From Candidatus Nitrotoga sp. SPKER (lineage in GTDB: Bacteria; Pseudomonadota; Gammaproteobacteria; Burkholderiales; Gallionellaceae), in contig QFXG01000025.1 in the NCBI GenBank assembly GCA_003402285.1, forward strand, positions 1 through 64,000: 64,000 bases of DNA. The letters are read 5' to 3'. Position 1 is the first letter of the stretch. Each line of letters begins with the position of its first letter. Below the pieces are notes generated by a model. It saw nothing but the letters and a program-made list of their open reading frames with translations. It was not told the origin of the DNA and made no database searches. Positions 34,000 to 44,359 of this stretch are shown here, piece by piece. A program made the position numbers and the translations under genes.

Positions 34000-34304
34000 T
34001 ATGCGGTACTTTTCCGAAATGATTTTATGACTGGTATGAAAGATTTTGTTCGCTTGGGCGTATCAATAATTACGCCACGTTTTTACCAAAATTTTTTTAT
34101 CAGTCAATCTTGCGTGATCATCACACGAAATTGATGAAACATTCAGAATAAATGGGTTACCCAAGGAAACTGGATTCTATCAAACTTGCCTATTTTTTTC
34201 ACAGCTTATCGTATCGGCTGCCAAGGTCATCCGTGTTTCCTCTGTTTAAGCAAGGAGATTTTCGGGTAAAATCGTTCCTCTTGCCCTGAAAGAACCGCCG
34301 AATA
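34000..34304. other. Intergenic region upstream of glnS
   Basis: No gene is seen in this 305-bp stretch between the divergent TPR gene and glnS. It must hold both promoters; AAGGAG near 34252 is too far from the glnS ATG to be its ribosome-binding site. Confidence 0.5.
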
Positions 34305-35981
34305 ATGAGCAGTCACACACCAGCACCCATTCCCCACTTCATCCGCAATATTATTGAGGCCGATCTGGCGAGTGATAAACATACCAATATCGTCACACGC
34401 TTCCCGCCGGAGCCGAATGGCTATCTGCATATTGGCCATGCCAAGTCAATTTGCCTGAATTTTGGTTTGGCACTCGATTATCCGGGTCACTGCAATTTGC
34501 GCTTTGATGACACTAATCCAGAAAAGGAAAGTGAGGAATATGCACGCGCTATTCAAGAAGACGTTCAATGGTTGGGCTTTCAATGGCAGGGCGAGGTGCG
34601 ATGGGCGTCTGATTACTTCGAACAGCTTTACGGCTTTGCGGTCGAGCTGATCAAACAGGGCAAGGCTTACGTGGATGATCTGAGTGCAGAGGAAATGCGC
34701 GAGTATCGCGGCACGCTGACTCATCCGGGCAAACCTAGTCCGTACCGGGATCGCTCTGTAGGTGAAAACCTTGACTTGTTTCAGCGCATGCGCGCAGGTG
34801 AGTTTGTCGATGGCGCCAAGGTGCTGCGCGCCAAGATCGACATGGCTTCTGGCAATATCAACTTGCGCGACCCGGCGATTTACCGTATTCGTCGCGCGCA
34901 TCACATTCGCACGGGCGATGCTTGGTGCATCTACCCGATGTATGACTACACCCACTGTATTTCCGATGCGCTGGAATGCATTACTCACTCGTTGTGTACG
35001 CTGGAGTTTGAAGACCACCGACCCTTATATGACTGGGTGCTGGATCAGCTGGCTGTACCGTCTCATCCCCGACAAATTGAATTCTCGCGTCTGGAATTAC
35101 GCTACACCATAACCAGTAAGCGCAAGCTGTTGCAGCTTGTCACCGAACAACATGTATCCGGTTGGGATGACCCACGTATGCCGACCATCATCGGTATGCG
35201 CAGACGCGGATACACACCGCAAGGCATCCGCGAATTCACTCGCAGGATCGGTATTTCAAAGAGCGAAAACGTGGTTGACATGGCTGTGCTGGAGGCCTGT
35301 ATCCGCGAAGACTTGGAGGCGCGTGCGGCGCGTGTGATGGCGGTGGTTAAACCGCTGAAGGTCATCATCAGTAATTTTGTGGCGGGTGAGAGTCAATCTC
35401 GCGAAGCTGGCTTCCATCCGGAACATCCCGAATTCGGTAGCCGCGTGGTGCCCTTCAGCAAGGAGATTTGGATTGAGATCGATGACTTTGCCGAGAACCC
35501 GCCTGCGGGTTGGCAGCGTTTGACACCCGGTGGTGAAGTGCGCTTGCGCTACAGTTATGTGATGCGCTGTGATGAAGTCGTAAAAGATCTTGCCGGTAAC
35601 GTAATTGAACTTCGTTGCTCCATTGATCAAGATACACTGGGCAAGAATCCAGTAGGGCGCAAGGTGAAGGGCGTGATCCACTGGCTGTCCGCTGAACATG
35701 CACTACCCGCGGAGATTCGCTTGTATGACCGCCTGTTCACCGTGCCGGAACCAGACAGTGATAAGGCGCGTGATTTCTGTGAATTCATTAACCCAGCGTC
35801 ATTGACCGTGGTTCAGGGTTGGGTTGAACCTGCCGTGCGTGACGCGGTACCTGAAACACATTACCAGTTTGAGCGTCTCGGATATTTCTGCACCGATCGA
35901 CACGAACACCAGCCCGGTAGAAAACTGATGTTCAATCGTACCGTGACTCTTAAAGATTCCTGGACGAAAGATCAAGGTTAA
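34305..35981 (+). CDS. glnS: Glutaminyl-tRNA synthetase
   Basis: This class I synthetase has 558 residues, close to the E. coli length. Motifs: [15 protein letters not shown] (HIGH, residues ~33-47), the ITSKRKL segment near residue 269 (equivalent to MSKRKL, with Met replaced by Thr), and the C-terminal beta-barrel anticodon-binding region with [14 protein letters not shown]. Glutaminyl-tRNA is therefore made directly for at least this tRNA. It is followed by cysS, 115 bp downstream. Confidence 0.97.
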   Translation: MSSHTPAPIPHFIRNIIEADLASDKHTNIVTRFPPEPNGYLHIGHAKSICLNFGLALDYPGHCNLRFDDTNPEKESEEYARAIQEDVQWLGFQWQGEVRWASDYFEQLYGFAVELIKQGKAYVDDLSAEEMREYRGTLTHPGKPSPYRDRSVGENLDLFQRMRAGEFVDGAKVLRAKIDMASGNINLRDPAIYRIRRAHHIRTGDAWCIYPMYDYTHCISDALECITHSLCTLEFEDHRPLYDWVLDQLAVPSHPRQIEFSRLELRYTITSKRKLLQLVTEQHVSGWDDPRMPTIIGMRRRGYTPQGIREFTRRIGISKSENVVDMAVLEACIREDLEARAARVMAVVKPLKVIISNFVAGESQSREAGFHPEHPEFGSRVVPFSKEIWIEIDDFAENPPAGWQRLTPGGEVRLRYSYVMRCDEVVKDLAGNVIELRCSIDQDTLGKNPVGRKVKGVIHWLSAEHALPAEIRLYDRLFTVPEPDSDKARDFCEFINPASLTVVQGWVEPAVRDAVPETHYQFERLGYFCTDRHEHQPGRKLMFNRTVTLKDSWTKDQG

Positions 35982-36096
35982 GCATGGGTATCATGCGTAT
36001 ATGGTGTCTGTGGATAAATAATGCAGACCGTACCGCATCCATATTGGTATTACTGATGCGCAGATAGTTAAGAAACGTTTGTTCTAAAGGTTTTTG

Positions 36097-37566
36097 ATGC
36101 TGAAAATTTACAATACGCTCACCCGCGACAAGCAGGACTTTATTCCCATCGAACCCGGCAAGGTTCGAATGTATGTGTGTGGCATGACGGTGTATGACTA
36201 TTGCCATCTCGGTCATGCGCGGGTGATGGTCGCATTCGATATGGTATATCGCTGGCTGAAGACGAACGGACTGGACGTAACCTATGTCCGTAATGTCACT
36301 GACATAGACGACAAGATTATCAAACGTGCAGCGGAGAATGCTGAATCTATCCATGCGCTCACGCAGCGTTTCATTGATGCGATGCATGAAGATGAACGTG
36401 CACTGGGCATCCTGCCACCAGATTTTGAACCGCGAGCCACGCAATACATACCACAAATGCTGGACATGATCGCCAAGCTGGAAGCTAATGGATTAGCCTA
36501 TCAAGCAGCTGATGGAGACATGAATTATGCGGTGCGTAAATTTGCCCATTACGGCAAATTATCTGGCAAAACACTGGCGGATTTGCGTGCCGGCGAACGT
36601 GTGGAGGTGAATGATGGCAAGCTTGACCCACTTGATTTCGTACTGTGGAAACATGCCAAAGATAGCGAGCCAGACGAAGTGAAATGGGATTCTCCTTGGG
36701 GGAAAGGGCGACCTGGCTGGCATATTGAATGTTCGGCGATGAGCCTGGCAACGCTGGGCAAACATTTCGACATTCACGGTGGTGGTGCCGATTTGCAATT
36801 TCCGCACCACGAAAATGAAATAGCGCAAAGTGAGGGCGCATGTCAGTGCAAGTATGTGAATGTCTGGATGCACAATGGCTTCGTGCGCGTAGACAATGAG
36901 AAGATGTCGAAAAGCCTCGGTAATTTCTTCACCATCCGCGAGGTGCTGAATAAATATGATGATGATGCGGAAATGATTCGCTTCTTCATCCTGCGCGCGC
37001 ACTACCGCAGCCAGCTGAATTATTCCGATGCGCATCTGGACGATGCCAAACAGTCATTGAAGCGCCTGTACACGGCATTAAAAAATATTGCTGTGCCTAT
37101 CGGAACGAGTTCAATCGACTGGAACGATCCTTACTCACAACGTTTTAAAACGGCAATGGACGATGATTTCAACACGCCTGAAGCGATGGCAGTCCTGTTC
37201 GACCTGGCAAACGAGGTGAATCGCAGCCAATCGGTAGAAGCGGCACAGAAACTTAAGATGTTAGGTGAAGTGCTTGGCTTGTTGCAGCGGAATCCTGATG
37301 ATTATCTGCAAGGACGTCATCGTGATGTAAAAATTCATGTGGCCACCGGTGCACTGATTGCGGGTTCTGCAAAAATCGAGGGCTCAGCTTCAATTGACTA
37401 TACTCCACCGGGCCTGACCAAGAGCGTCCAAGCTCTTATTGCCGAACGAACTGCCGCTAAACAATCCAAAAATTTCGTTGAATCCGACCGCATTCGTAAG
37501 GAGTTGTTAGAAGCGGGAATTGTGTTGGAAGATTCTGCATCCGGCACTACGTGGCGACGAGCGTAG
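36097..37566 (+). CDS. cysS: Cysteinyl-tRNA synthetase
   Basis: CysS has 489 residues. Signature motifs are [19 protein letters not shown] with the zinc Cys and HIGH motif, a further zinc site at [10 protein letters not shown] near 210, [12 protein letters not shown] near 233, and [12 protein letters not shown] near 269. The start is the ATG at 36097, preceded by AAAGG; a TTG one codon earlier is less likely. Confidence 0.97.
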   Translation: MLKIYNTLTRDKQDFIPIEPGKVRMYVCGMTVYDYCHLGHARVMVAFDMVYRWLKTNGLDVTYVRNVTDIDDKIIKRAAENAESIHALTQRFIDAMHEDERALGILPPDFEPRATQYIPQMLDMIAKLEANGLAYQAADGDMNYAVRKFAHYGKLSGKTLADLRAGERVEVNDGKLDPLDFVLWKHAKDSEPDEVKWDSPWGKGRPGWHIECSAMSLATLGKHFDIHGGGADLQFPHHENEIAQSEGACQCKYVNVWMHNGFVRVDNEKMSKSLGNFFTIREVLNKYDDDAEMIRFFILRAHYRSQLNYSDAHLDDAKQSLKRLYTALKNIAVPIGTSSIDWNDPYSQRFKTAMDDDFNTPEAMAVLFDLANEVNRSQSVEAAQKLKMLGEVLGLLQRNPDDYLQGRHRDVKIHVATGALIAGSAKIEGSASIDYTPPGLTKSVQALIAERTAAKQSKNFVESDRIRKELLEAGIVLEDSASGTTWRRA

Positions 37567-37868
37567 CCAGAAATTTGAATAATAACTTATAAACGTTCCC
37601 TTCAATAAGGCACCCCGCCGCAAGCAGCGGGGAATTAAACCTGCATCGATTAAATAACAATCCCATAGATCGATTTGAAATTTTAAATAAATTAATGGCA
37701 TTCGTTTCAGATGAAAAATCTTTGTTTAAAAATTCCATTAGCTAAAAAATAAAGAATTTGCTTATTTATTTTTTATATTTTCCATCCTATTATTTGAACC
37801 GTAGGGATGCAGTAACTTTCGTACCTACTCAGCTTTCCTCATAAATTTTTTATTTTAAGGAGCTAATC
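37567..37868. other. Intergenic region between cysS and a small exported protein
   Basis: It contains a GC hairpin (CCCCGC / GCGGGG near 37613-37632) without a clear T-tract, which may end cysS transcription, followed by A+T-rich sequence. TTTTAAGGAGC at 37854-37864 is the ribosome-binding site of the next gene. Confidence 0.5.
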
Positions 37869-38153
37869 ATGAATAAAGTTATTATTAATTTTGCTGTTGT
37901 TTCCTGTCTTGCATTAGGAGCAACCTTTGCGCACGCTGAAAACCGCAACGCAACAACAAAGGTCGTTAATTATTATGAAATATACGACCCGCATGGAGTT
38001 GTACAAACTGGCCCTGGAGGTGTTCAGGGGGTTATGCACCGTAAACATTCTATTCAAATGGATTCCGATGAGGGGGTCGCTGCTCCTGATGCGCCTACAC
38101 CCCCAACTCACGATTCTCATCCGGGAGGACATAGATCAGTAGACGGCGCATAA
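37869..38153 (+). CDS. Small exported protein of unknown function
   Basis: The 94-residue precursor has a Sec signal peptide (VIINFAVVSCLALGATFAHA, cut near residue 23). The mature ~70 residues are rich in Gly, His, Pro and Asp and end in PTPPTHDSHPGGHRSVDGA, possibly metal-binding. A strong AAGGAGC ribosome-binding site is present. No family recognised. Confidence 0.65.
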   Translation: MNKVIINFAVVSCLALGATFAHAENRNATTKVVNYYEIYDPHGVVQTGPGGVQGVMHRKHSIQMDSDEGVAAPDAPTPPTHDSHPGGHRSVDGA

Positions 38154-38943
38154 ACTGAGCAAAAGTTGATGCTGAAAGTTTACACCCCAGGTTGAGTCCT
38201 TCCATAACACATAGGGAGGGCTCAATAAAACTGATAGTACGAAGTGTTATGTCCTAGTAGTTTAGTGATACTGTAAGAAGTCCCCTCCCTGCTTCTCTGG
38301 ATCTTGCGTCCAGTGTTTCAATCCAGCCCATTGGTTAACTTTGCTAAATAACATAGCAAAAACTATAGTTGATCCAAAATTATTAGACTGCTACAGCCCA
38401 CTCGTTAAGTGCGGTCAGAGATCTCAATGGTGTCTTGAGGTGATTTTTACTAAATTGGTCAAGCAGCGTGCTGTGTCAATCAAGATTCTCTGCAAAGAAC
38501 TTGAACAAATGACTCTTTAGGGGGACTCTGGTTTACTAAGAGCAAGAGATCAGCGGAGTGTTTTGCACCTTCCTGCAAGATTCCAGATTATTGCGTTCCC
38601 TGCTACAAATTGATTTGTAGTGGATGTGCGCGTCCCCGGTTTTTAATTTGCCACTTAAATTTACTTACGAAAGCCACCTTCAGCGTTGAATCTGCCCGTG
38701 GGTGCTGGATTGAATTAGCGTAACTCTAAACTTTTACGAAAATTTAAAGGTTACGAATTGCAATTGACCATGTAGAAACGCCTAGACGTACTATTGAATG
38801 ATATTATTAGGTGCATGATTGTATGGGGACGATTGCAGTATTTACAATGCACAAAACCATGATTAAAAAATTTCGCAACATAAAATTAATAGGCATCAAA
38901 AATGATTCACCCTACACCACAACACGAACAGGAGAACAAAACT
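38154..38943. other. Gene-poor stretch, 790 bp
   Basis: No intact gene was found. It contains a long hairpin at 38192-38225 and a second palindrome (TTTGCTA / TAGCAAA around 38340-38365). On the minus strand near 38385-38470 a short open frame encodes KNHLKTPLRSLTALNEWAVA, which might be the tail of a decayed mobile-element gene, but I cannot name it. Confidence 0.45.
38192..38225 (+). terminator. Hairpin downstream of the small exported protein gene
   Basis: TTGAGTCCTTCC pairs with GGGAGGGCTCAA (10 of 12 positions plus wobble) around ATAACACATA, followed by TAAAAC. It is stable but lacks a T-tract, so termination is only probable. Confidence 0.45.
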
Positions 38944-39354
38944 ATGGCATTTGTGAATGAATACGTCCCAGAGGAAGATATTAAGAAATATGGAATAGAG
39001 GAAATTAACCAGTGTTATGGCAAAGCGAATGTGCGGCCAGATTGGACTATTGATCGTGAAAATGACATCTATCTTCGATGGATCGTGTCAGGCGAAGATG
39101 AATTCCGGAATCAACACGATTTCACCTTTTACTGGAAAGGAACATTGATATTTGTCCGGCTTCGGATCAGCAATGGAAAAGTACTAGGTTCCAGAGCTTG
39201 GGTAAACTGGAGGCTGGTTATCATGAACCTGCCAGAGGAGTTAGAGGAAAAAAAATCGGAGATTATTACTGACTTGAAAGCAGCTCTAACGGCTTATAAA
39301 GATTTCGGGGTTTATTCGACTTTGACGGAACACACTGCATCTTTTGAGTTCTAA
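38944..39354 (+). CDS. Hypothetical protein (136 residues)
   Basis: I start at MAFVNEYVPEEDIKKYG because CAGGAG lies ten bases upstream; an upstream ATG at 38902 would add 14 residues. The protein is cytoplasmic, rich in Trp and charged residues (NVRPDWTIDRENDIYLRW, FTFYWKGTLIFVRL), and ends with a helix and a beta segment. No domain family is recognised. It stands alone with long flanking gaps, suggesting an accessory gene. Confidence 0.65.
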   Translation: MAFVNEYVPEEDIKKYGIEEINQCYGKANVRPDWTIDRENDIYLRWIVSGEDEFRNQHDFTFYWKGTLIFVRLRISNGKVLGSRAWVNWRLVIMNLPEELEEKKSEIITDLKAALTAYKDFGVYSTLTEHTASFEF

Positions 39355-39500
39355 AAAATTACAGTTAATGGCGATGCAGTATGGATAAATGCTTTTTATT
39401 TGATTCGAATAAAAATTGCCTAGCGCCACTCGGTGTATTAAACATATGACACTAGCTTATTAAACTGTGAAGCTTATATTGAAAGCGGGTATCGCTTTGT

Positions 39501-39809
39501 TTATTTTGTTTTAAAAAAATTCTCGGAAGTCAGTCGACTCTCCAGATTTAATTTGCTGTTATTTACCAACACTATTTTATGACGTGACAGTGTCCCTTGC
39601 TTTAGCTTGACGTTGCGTAGTGGAACATTAAAGCTACCAGCAATGAAGCGCAGCAGTGCTTCATTGGCACGTCCCTCAATTGGTGGGGCGGCTAGGCGAA
39701 TTTTTAGTGCGTCACCATGCAAACCAATCACCTCACTGCGTTTGGCACCCGGTTGAACATATAACATCAACGTAATGACATCTCCTTCGTGGCGATACCA
39801 CACGTTCAA
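39501..39809 (-). CDS. yggU: YggU-family (DUF167) protein
   Basis: The 102-residue protein has the DUF167 pattern VQPGAKRSEVIGLHGDALKIRLAAPPIEGRANEALL with the conserved K-R-A-x-x-P-x-x-G-x-A-N motif. Function is unknown. Its ATG overlaps the stop of yggT by four bases, so the two are translationally coupled. Confidence 0.9.
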   Translation of the reverse strand: MNVWYRHEGDVITLMLYVQPGAKRSEVIGLHGDALKIRLAAPPIEGRANEALLRFIAGSFNVPLRNVKLKQGTLSRHKIVLVNNSKLNLESRLTSENFFKTK

Positions 39810-40369
39810 AACGGACTATTGACTAAATTTTCTAACCCACGCAACGGCACAATGAGAATGAGTTGACATACGATAAGTAATACAAGCACGGTGAGATCTA
39901 TATTACCGAAGGGCGGGATACGTCGTTGCAGGGGCAGAAGGAATGATTGCGTCACCGCGACCATCAAACCGGCCATCGGTGAATGAGGATTAAACCATGA
40001 TAAGAGCGCCTGAATAAATAACGCCGCCATGAGCAAGTATAAGCTGAGCTTGAGCAGCTTGACCGCTGTCCACATAAGCAGTCCGATCACGGGGAAGTCT
40101 ATAGGCAAGCCTTGTAACCAGAGTGTGGCGGCGAGATAAATCGCTTCTACTACGAAAGCCAGCAGCAAGGTGGCGATATCGAAACCGCGGGCAGAAGGAA
40201 TAAACCGGCGCGCTCGCAGTACCAAAAAATTGGTAAGTGTCATAACGAAGGCACCCAGTGGATTACGCATCGGCGCGCGTAACCATTGCAAGTGGAAGCG
40301 CAATAGTAATATGACAGCGAACGGCTGCAATAAAGTGTCAAACAAAAATTGGAGTGCTTCACTCAGCAT
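39806..40369 (-). CDS. yggT: YggT-family integral membrane protein
   Basis: The 187-residue membrane protein has two copies of the YggT repeat, each with a pair of helices and an R-W/SWF-type motif (LLLRFHLQWLRAPMRNP and ALLSWFNPHSPMAGL). Homologues have been linked to osmotic stress and cell division. It lies in the yggS-proC-yggT-yggU operon and overlaps proC by 7 bp. Confidence 0.92.
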   Translation of the reverse strand: MLSEALQFLFDTLLQPFAVILLLRFHLQWLRAPMRNPLGAFVMTLTNFLVLRARRFIPSARGFDIATLLLAFVVEAIYLAATLWLQGLPIDFPVIGLLMWTAVKLLKLSLYLLMAALFIQALLSWFNPHSPMAGLMVAVTQSFLLPLQRRIPPFGNIDLTVLVLLIVCQLILIVPLRGLENLVNSPF

Positions 40370-41178
40370 GGCGCACTCCCCAGTTCGTCTCCCATTTCCT
40401 TGGCACGCTTGGCTGCCGCTTGCACCGCCGTAACAATATGTTGCTTAACCGAATTAGCATCCATGTTGAGCAAGGCGCGTTCGGTCGTGCCATTTTTGGA
40501 CGTAACGCGCGCGCGCAGTACGCTCACATCATCGCTACTAGCATCGGCAAGCTTAACTGCACCGCTGAAAGTATTGATTGCCAAATGGCGCGCCGTTTCC
40601 GCATCAAAGCCAAGCTCGCTGGCAGCTTGTTGGAGCGCCTCGATAAAATAAAACACATAGGCGGGGCCGCTACCAGACACGGCAGTAACCGCATCCATCA
40701 TGACTTCATCTTTCAGCCATATCGTGCTCCCCACCGCGGCGAGTATGGTTTGCGCTGTGTCGCACTGTACTTGGTTTACTGCGGGTAGCGCATACAGGCC
40801 TGTAATTCCGCTCTGAATTAAAGCAGGCGTGTTTGGCATGGCTCGTACAATGTTTTGCGAACCCAGCCATTGCGCCAAATCAGCGGCGCGAATACCGGCC
40901 GCTATCGAGATAAGCAATTGCCCAGTCAACAAGGGTGCCAGACTGATTGCGACCTGGTGCAACTGCTGTGGCTTAACCGCTAATACAATGACATCACTAC
41001 CCGCCACCCCTACTTCCAGTTCGGCTACCGCTTGTACCCCAAACTCATGGTGTAATTTGGCATGGTTGCTAACATTGATTTCCACTACGCTTATCTGCAC
41101 AGCAACAAAATTTTGTTTAAGTAAACCGCCAATGAGTGCGGTCGCCATGTTGCCACCCCCGATAAAACAAACTTTCAT
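40363..41178 (-). CDS. proC: Pyrroline-5-carboxylate reductase
   Basis: ProC makes proline from pyrroline-5-carboxylate with NAD(P)H. The 271 residues show the Rossmann motif CFIGGGNMATALIGGLL, VLAVKPQQ, VRAMPNTPAL near 119 and the C-terminal AVSGSGPAYVFYFIEAL near 168. It overlaps yggS by four bases (ATGA). Confidence 0.97.
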   Translation of the reverse strand: MKVCFIGGGNMATALIGGLLKQNFVAVQISVVEINVSNHAKLHHEFGVQAVAELEVGVAGSDVIVLAVKPQQLHQVAISLAPLLTGQLLISIAAGIRAADLAQWLGSQNIVRAMPNTPALIQSGITGLYALPAVNQVQCDTAQTILAAVGSTIWLKDEVMMDAVTAVSGSGPAYVFYFIEALQQAASELGFDAETARHLAINTFSGAVKLADASSDDVSVLRARVTSKNGTTERALLNMDANSVKQHIVTAVQAAAKRAKEMGDELGSAPC

Positions 41179-41873
41179 TGATTTTCTCCATAATTTCTTT
41201 CGCCAAAAATTGCCGTGCCAATACGCACGATGGTTGCACCTTCCAGTATTGCTGCACTGAAGTCATGCGACATTCCCATCGATAGGGTATCGAGTGCCAA
41301 TCCTTGCGTGTTGATCTGCTGCATAAGCTCGTGCAGTTTTAAAAATGGTATGCGTTGGGCTTCCAATCCTTCAGCAGGTGCAGGAATGGTCATCAACCCA
41401 CGTAATTTAAGTTGTGGCAAATTCGCCACAGCCTCTGCCAATTCTATCAACCCGCCAGGTGCTACGCCGCTCTTACTGTCTTCTCCGCTTACATTAACCT
41501 GTATACATACATTGAGTGGCAGTAAACTGGCTGGTCGCTGTGATGACAGGCGTTCGGCGATCTTTAGCCGGTCAACGCCATGTACCCATGCGAAATGCGT
41601 TGCAATGGCCCGGGTTTTATTACTTTGTATTGGCCCGATGAAATGCCACTGTAGTGGTAAGTCACGTAGCAGCTCAATTTTATCCAGGGCTTCCTGGATG
41701 TAACTTTCACCGAAAGCGCGTTGCCCGGCCTCGTATGCTTCGCGCACTGCCTCAGCAGAAAATCCCTTGCTCACCGCCAGTAGCTCAATACTTTCCTTGC
41801 GCCGATGAGCCATACATACAGCCTGTGTAATAGCATGATTGATAGCTTGCAAGTTAGAAGGGATCGCGGTCAT
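41175..41873 (-). CDS. yggS: PLP homeostasis protein YggS
   Basis: The protein is about 232 residues from MTAIPSNLQAINHAI. It is a single-domain PLP-binding TIM barrel with the Lys in LLAVSKGFSAEAVREAYEAGQRAFGESY, WHFIGPIQSNK near 80, and LSMGMSHDFSAAI near 200 for the phosphate. It buffers pyridoxal phosphate in the cell. It is the first gene of the operon and divergent from pilT. Confidence 0.95.
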   Translation of the reverse strand: MTAIPSNLQAINHAITQAVCMAHRRKESIELLAVSKGFSAEAVREAYEAGQRAFGESYIQEALDKIELLRDLPLQWHFIGPIQSNKTRAIATHFAWVHGVDRLKIAERLSSQRPASLLPLNVCIQVNVSGEDSKSGVAPGGLIELAEAVANLPQLKLRGLMTIPAPAEGLEAQRIPFLKLHELMQQINTQGLALDTLSMGMSHDFSAAILEGATIVRIGTAIFGERNYGENQ

Positions 41874-41985
41874 AATTAACTGGTCTCTGATAGGCATCAA
41901 TGAAGGTAAGGTAGGGTGCTATTAATCAGGCCCCTGACTTATTTTCATGCGATAGTTCAGTTTTGCGAATTAACTGGGATTATAT

Positions 41986-43029
41986 ATGGACATTACAGAA
42001 CTGCTTGCTTTTGGTGTCAAAAACAAAGCTTCTGATTTGCACCTGTCTGCTGGGTTGCCGCCGATGATTCGTGTACATGGCGACATACGCAAAATCAACC
42101 TGCCGCCGATGTTACATGCGGAAGTGCATGCCATGGTATATGACATCATGAACGACGGGCAGCGCAAAATTTATGAAGAAAATAAAGAAATTGATTTTTC
42201 CTTTGAGGTTCCGGGACTCGCACGTTTTCGTGTAAATGCCTTTGTTCATCAGCGCGGTGCGGGTGCGGTGATGCGTACCATTCCGTCTAAAATATTAAGC
42301 CTGGTAGACCTCAAAACTCCTAAAATTTTTGAGTCTATTGCCGATTATCCGCGCGGCATCGTGTTGGTGACTGGTCCAACTGGATCGGGTAAGTCCACCA
42401 CTTTGGCAGCGATGGTTAATCATCGTAATGAACATGAAATGGGACACATCCTGACCGTGGAAGATCCGATTGAGTTTGTGCACGAAAGTAAAAAATGCTT
42501 GGTTAATCAGCGCGAAGTCGGTGCACATACACTTTCATTTCAAAATGCTTTACGGAGCGCCTTGCGCGAAGATCCAGACATTATCCTGGTAGGTGAAATG
42601 CGCGATCTGGAAACGATACGCCTGGCCATGTCTGCGGCTGAAACGGGTCATTTGGTGTTTGGAACACTGCATACCAGTTCTGCGGCCAAGACTATCGACC
42701 GTATCATTGACGTTTTTCCCGCTGATGAAAAGGAAATGGTGCGCGCTATGCTGTCAGAATCACTGCGAGCAGTTATTTCCCAAACCTTGCTTAAAACCAA
42801 AGATGGTACCGGGCGTGTGGCTGCCCATGAAATTATGATTTGCACGCCAGCCATCCGTAATCTGATTCGCGAAGCCAAAGTGCCACAGATGTATTCCTCC
42901 ATTCAGACCGGTGGTGCGCTTGGAATGCAGACGCTAGACCAATGTCTGCAAGATCTGGTCAAGCGCAACGTTGTATCATCTGCAGAAGCGCGCACCAAGG
43001 CAGCTAACAAGGATGCGTTTGTCGGCTAA
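41986..43029 (+). CDS. pilT: Type IV pilus retraction ATPase PilT
   Basis: PilT powers pilus retraction from the inner face of the inner membrane. The 347 residues show the N-terminal PAS-like domain (KNKASDLHLSAGLPPMIRVHGDI), the Walker A GPTGSGKSTTLAAM near residue 130, the Asp box TVEDPIEFVH, Walker B ILVGEMRD near 200, the His box TGHLVFGTLHT, and AIRNLIREAK near the C-terminus. Followed by pilU. Confidence 0.97.
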   Translation: MDITELLAFGVKNKASDLHLSAGLPPMIRVHGDIRKINLPPMLHAEVHAMVYDIMNDGQRKIYEENKEIDFSFEVPGLARFRVNAFVHQRGAGAVMRTIPSKILSLVDLKTPKIFESIADYPRGIVLVTGPTGSGKSTTLAAMVNHRNEHEMGHILTVEDPIEFVHESKKCLVNQREVGAHTLSFQNALRSALREDPDIILVGEMRDLETIRLAMSAAETGHLVFGTLHTSSAAKTIDRIIDVFPADEKEMVRAMLSESLRAVISQTLLKTKDGTGRVAAHEIMICTPAIRNLIREAKVPQMYSSIQTGGALGMQTLDQCLQDLVKRNVVSSAEARTKAANKDAFVG

Positions 43030-43052
43030 TCAGTGGAGTGTCAGGGGTAATC

Positions 43053-44192
43053 ATGGAAAGAGATCAAGCTACCGAGCTAATGCATAATCTGTTGCGCGGG
43101 ATGATTACCCAGAAGGCATCTGACCTGTTTATTACAGCCGGATTTCCGCCCGCATTCAAGGTGGATGGCAAGATGACTCCCGTTTCACAACAGGTGCTGA
43201 CGCCGCAACACACTATGGAATTAGCGAACAGCATCATGAACGACCGTCAAGCCGCTGAATTCGAAGCGTCACACGAATGTAACTTTGCGATCAGTCCGGC
43301 TGGTATTGGCCGTTTTCGCGTGAATGTGTTTATGCAACAGCAGCGTATCGGTATGGTGTTACGCACCATCACCACCAAGATTCCCGATCTTACTCAAATG
43401 GGGATGCCAGAAGTACTAAAGGATGTGGCAATGACCAAACGCGGGCTGGTCATTCTGGTCGGTGGTACTGGTAGCGGCAAATCCACAACATTGGCAGCCA
43501 TGCTTGGCTACCGTAACCAGAATACTTACGGTCACATCATCACTATTGAAGATCCAGTAGAGTTTGTGCATGAGCACATCAACTGTCTTATTACTCATCG
43601 TGAAGTTGGAGTGGACACGGACTCTTGGCACGTTGCATTGAAAAACACGTTGCGCCAAGCACCGGATGTCATTTTCATCGGTGAGATACGCGACCGTGAA
43701 ACCATGGAATATGCTGTGACATTTGCCGAGACCGGCCATCTGTGTATGGCCACGCTACACGCTAATAGTGCGAATCAGGCACTGGACCGTATTATCAACT
43801 TCTTCCCGGAAGAGCGTCGCGAGCAATTGTTAATGGATTTGTCTCTCAATATCAAGGCACTTATTTCACAGCGCCTAATCCCACGTGTGGATGGGGTAGG
43901 CCGTTCAGTGGCCATGGAAATCATGCTCAACTCCCCGCTCATTTCTGATTTGATTTTCAAAGGTGAGGTGCTTGCAATTAAGGGAGTAATGTCTAAATCA
44001 CGTGAGCTTGGGATGCAGACCTTCGATCAAGCACTGTTCGATCTGCACGAAGCCAACCTGATCAGTTATGCAGAAGCGCTAAAGAATGCTGACTCGGTCA
44101 ATGATCTGCGCCTGCGTATTAAGCTGGAAAGTCAAAGTTCCAAGGATATCGACATAATGGCGGGACTGGATCACTTACAGATGACTGATTAG
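43053..44192 (+). CDS. pilU: Type IV pilus twitching ATPase PilU
   Basis: PilU is a PilT paralogue that assists retraction under load. The chosen ATG (MERDQATELMHNLLRGMI) has AGGGG upstream; a GTG at 43038 would add five residues. Motifs: VGGTGSGKSTTLAAMLG near residue 136, TIEDPVEFVHEH, FIGEIRDRETMEYA and GHLCMATLHANSANQALDR. Length is 379 residues. It follows pilT by 23 bp. Confidence 0.96.
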   Translation: MERDQATELMHNLLRGMITQKASDLFITAGFPPAFKVDGKMTPVSQQVLTPQHTMELANSIMNDRQAAEFEASHECNFAISPAGIGRFRVNVFMQQQRIGMVLRTITTKIPDLTQMGMPEVLKDVAMTKRGLVILVGGTGSGKSTTLAAMLGYRNQNTYGHIITIEDPVEFVHEHINCLITHREVGVDTDSWHVALKNTLRQAPDVIFIGEIRDRETMEYAVTFAETGHLCMATLHANSANQALDRIINFFPEERREQLLMDLSLNIKALISQRLIPRVDGVGRSVAMEIMLNSPLISDLIFKGEVLAIKGVMSKSRELGMQTFDQALFDLHEANLISYAEALKNADSVNDLRLRIKLESQSSKDIDIMAGLDHLQMTD

Positions 44193-44335
44193 CCTGAATA
44201 CATAGATCGAGGTTATTAAGATTGGCAAAGGGTTCATCTACAGGAATGTCTTTGCGAGTAACAGTTGTAAGATTAAATTGAAGTTAATCTCTGCCAGTAT
44301 CGACTCTCGAACGAGAGGTCGTTTCCTATAATGAT

Positions 44336-44351
44336 AGTGCGTAAGCGCACT
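44336..44351. terminator. Hairpin between convergent pilU and phoU
   Basis: AGTGCG-TAAG-CGCACT is a perfect 6-bp stem located just past the phoU stop, with only TT beyond it on the plus side. A second, imperfect hairpin (GACTCTCG / CGAGAGGTC) lies at 44302-44320. Either may serve as a shared terminator. Confidence 0.4.
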
Positions 44352-44359
44352 TTGGCAAT

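Noticed and set aside
34446..35018. 190-residue minus-strand frame inside glnS
   Set aside because: Shadow of the well-supported synthetase on the other strand.
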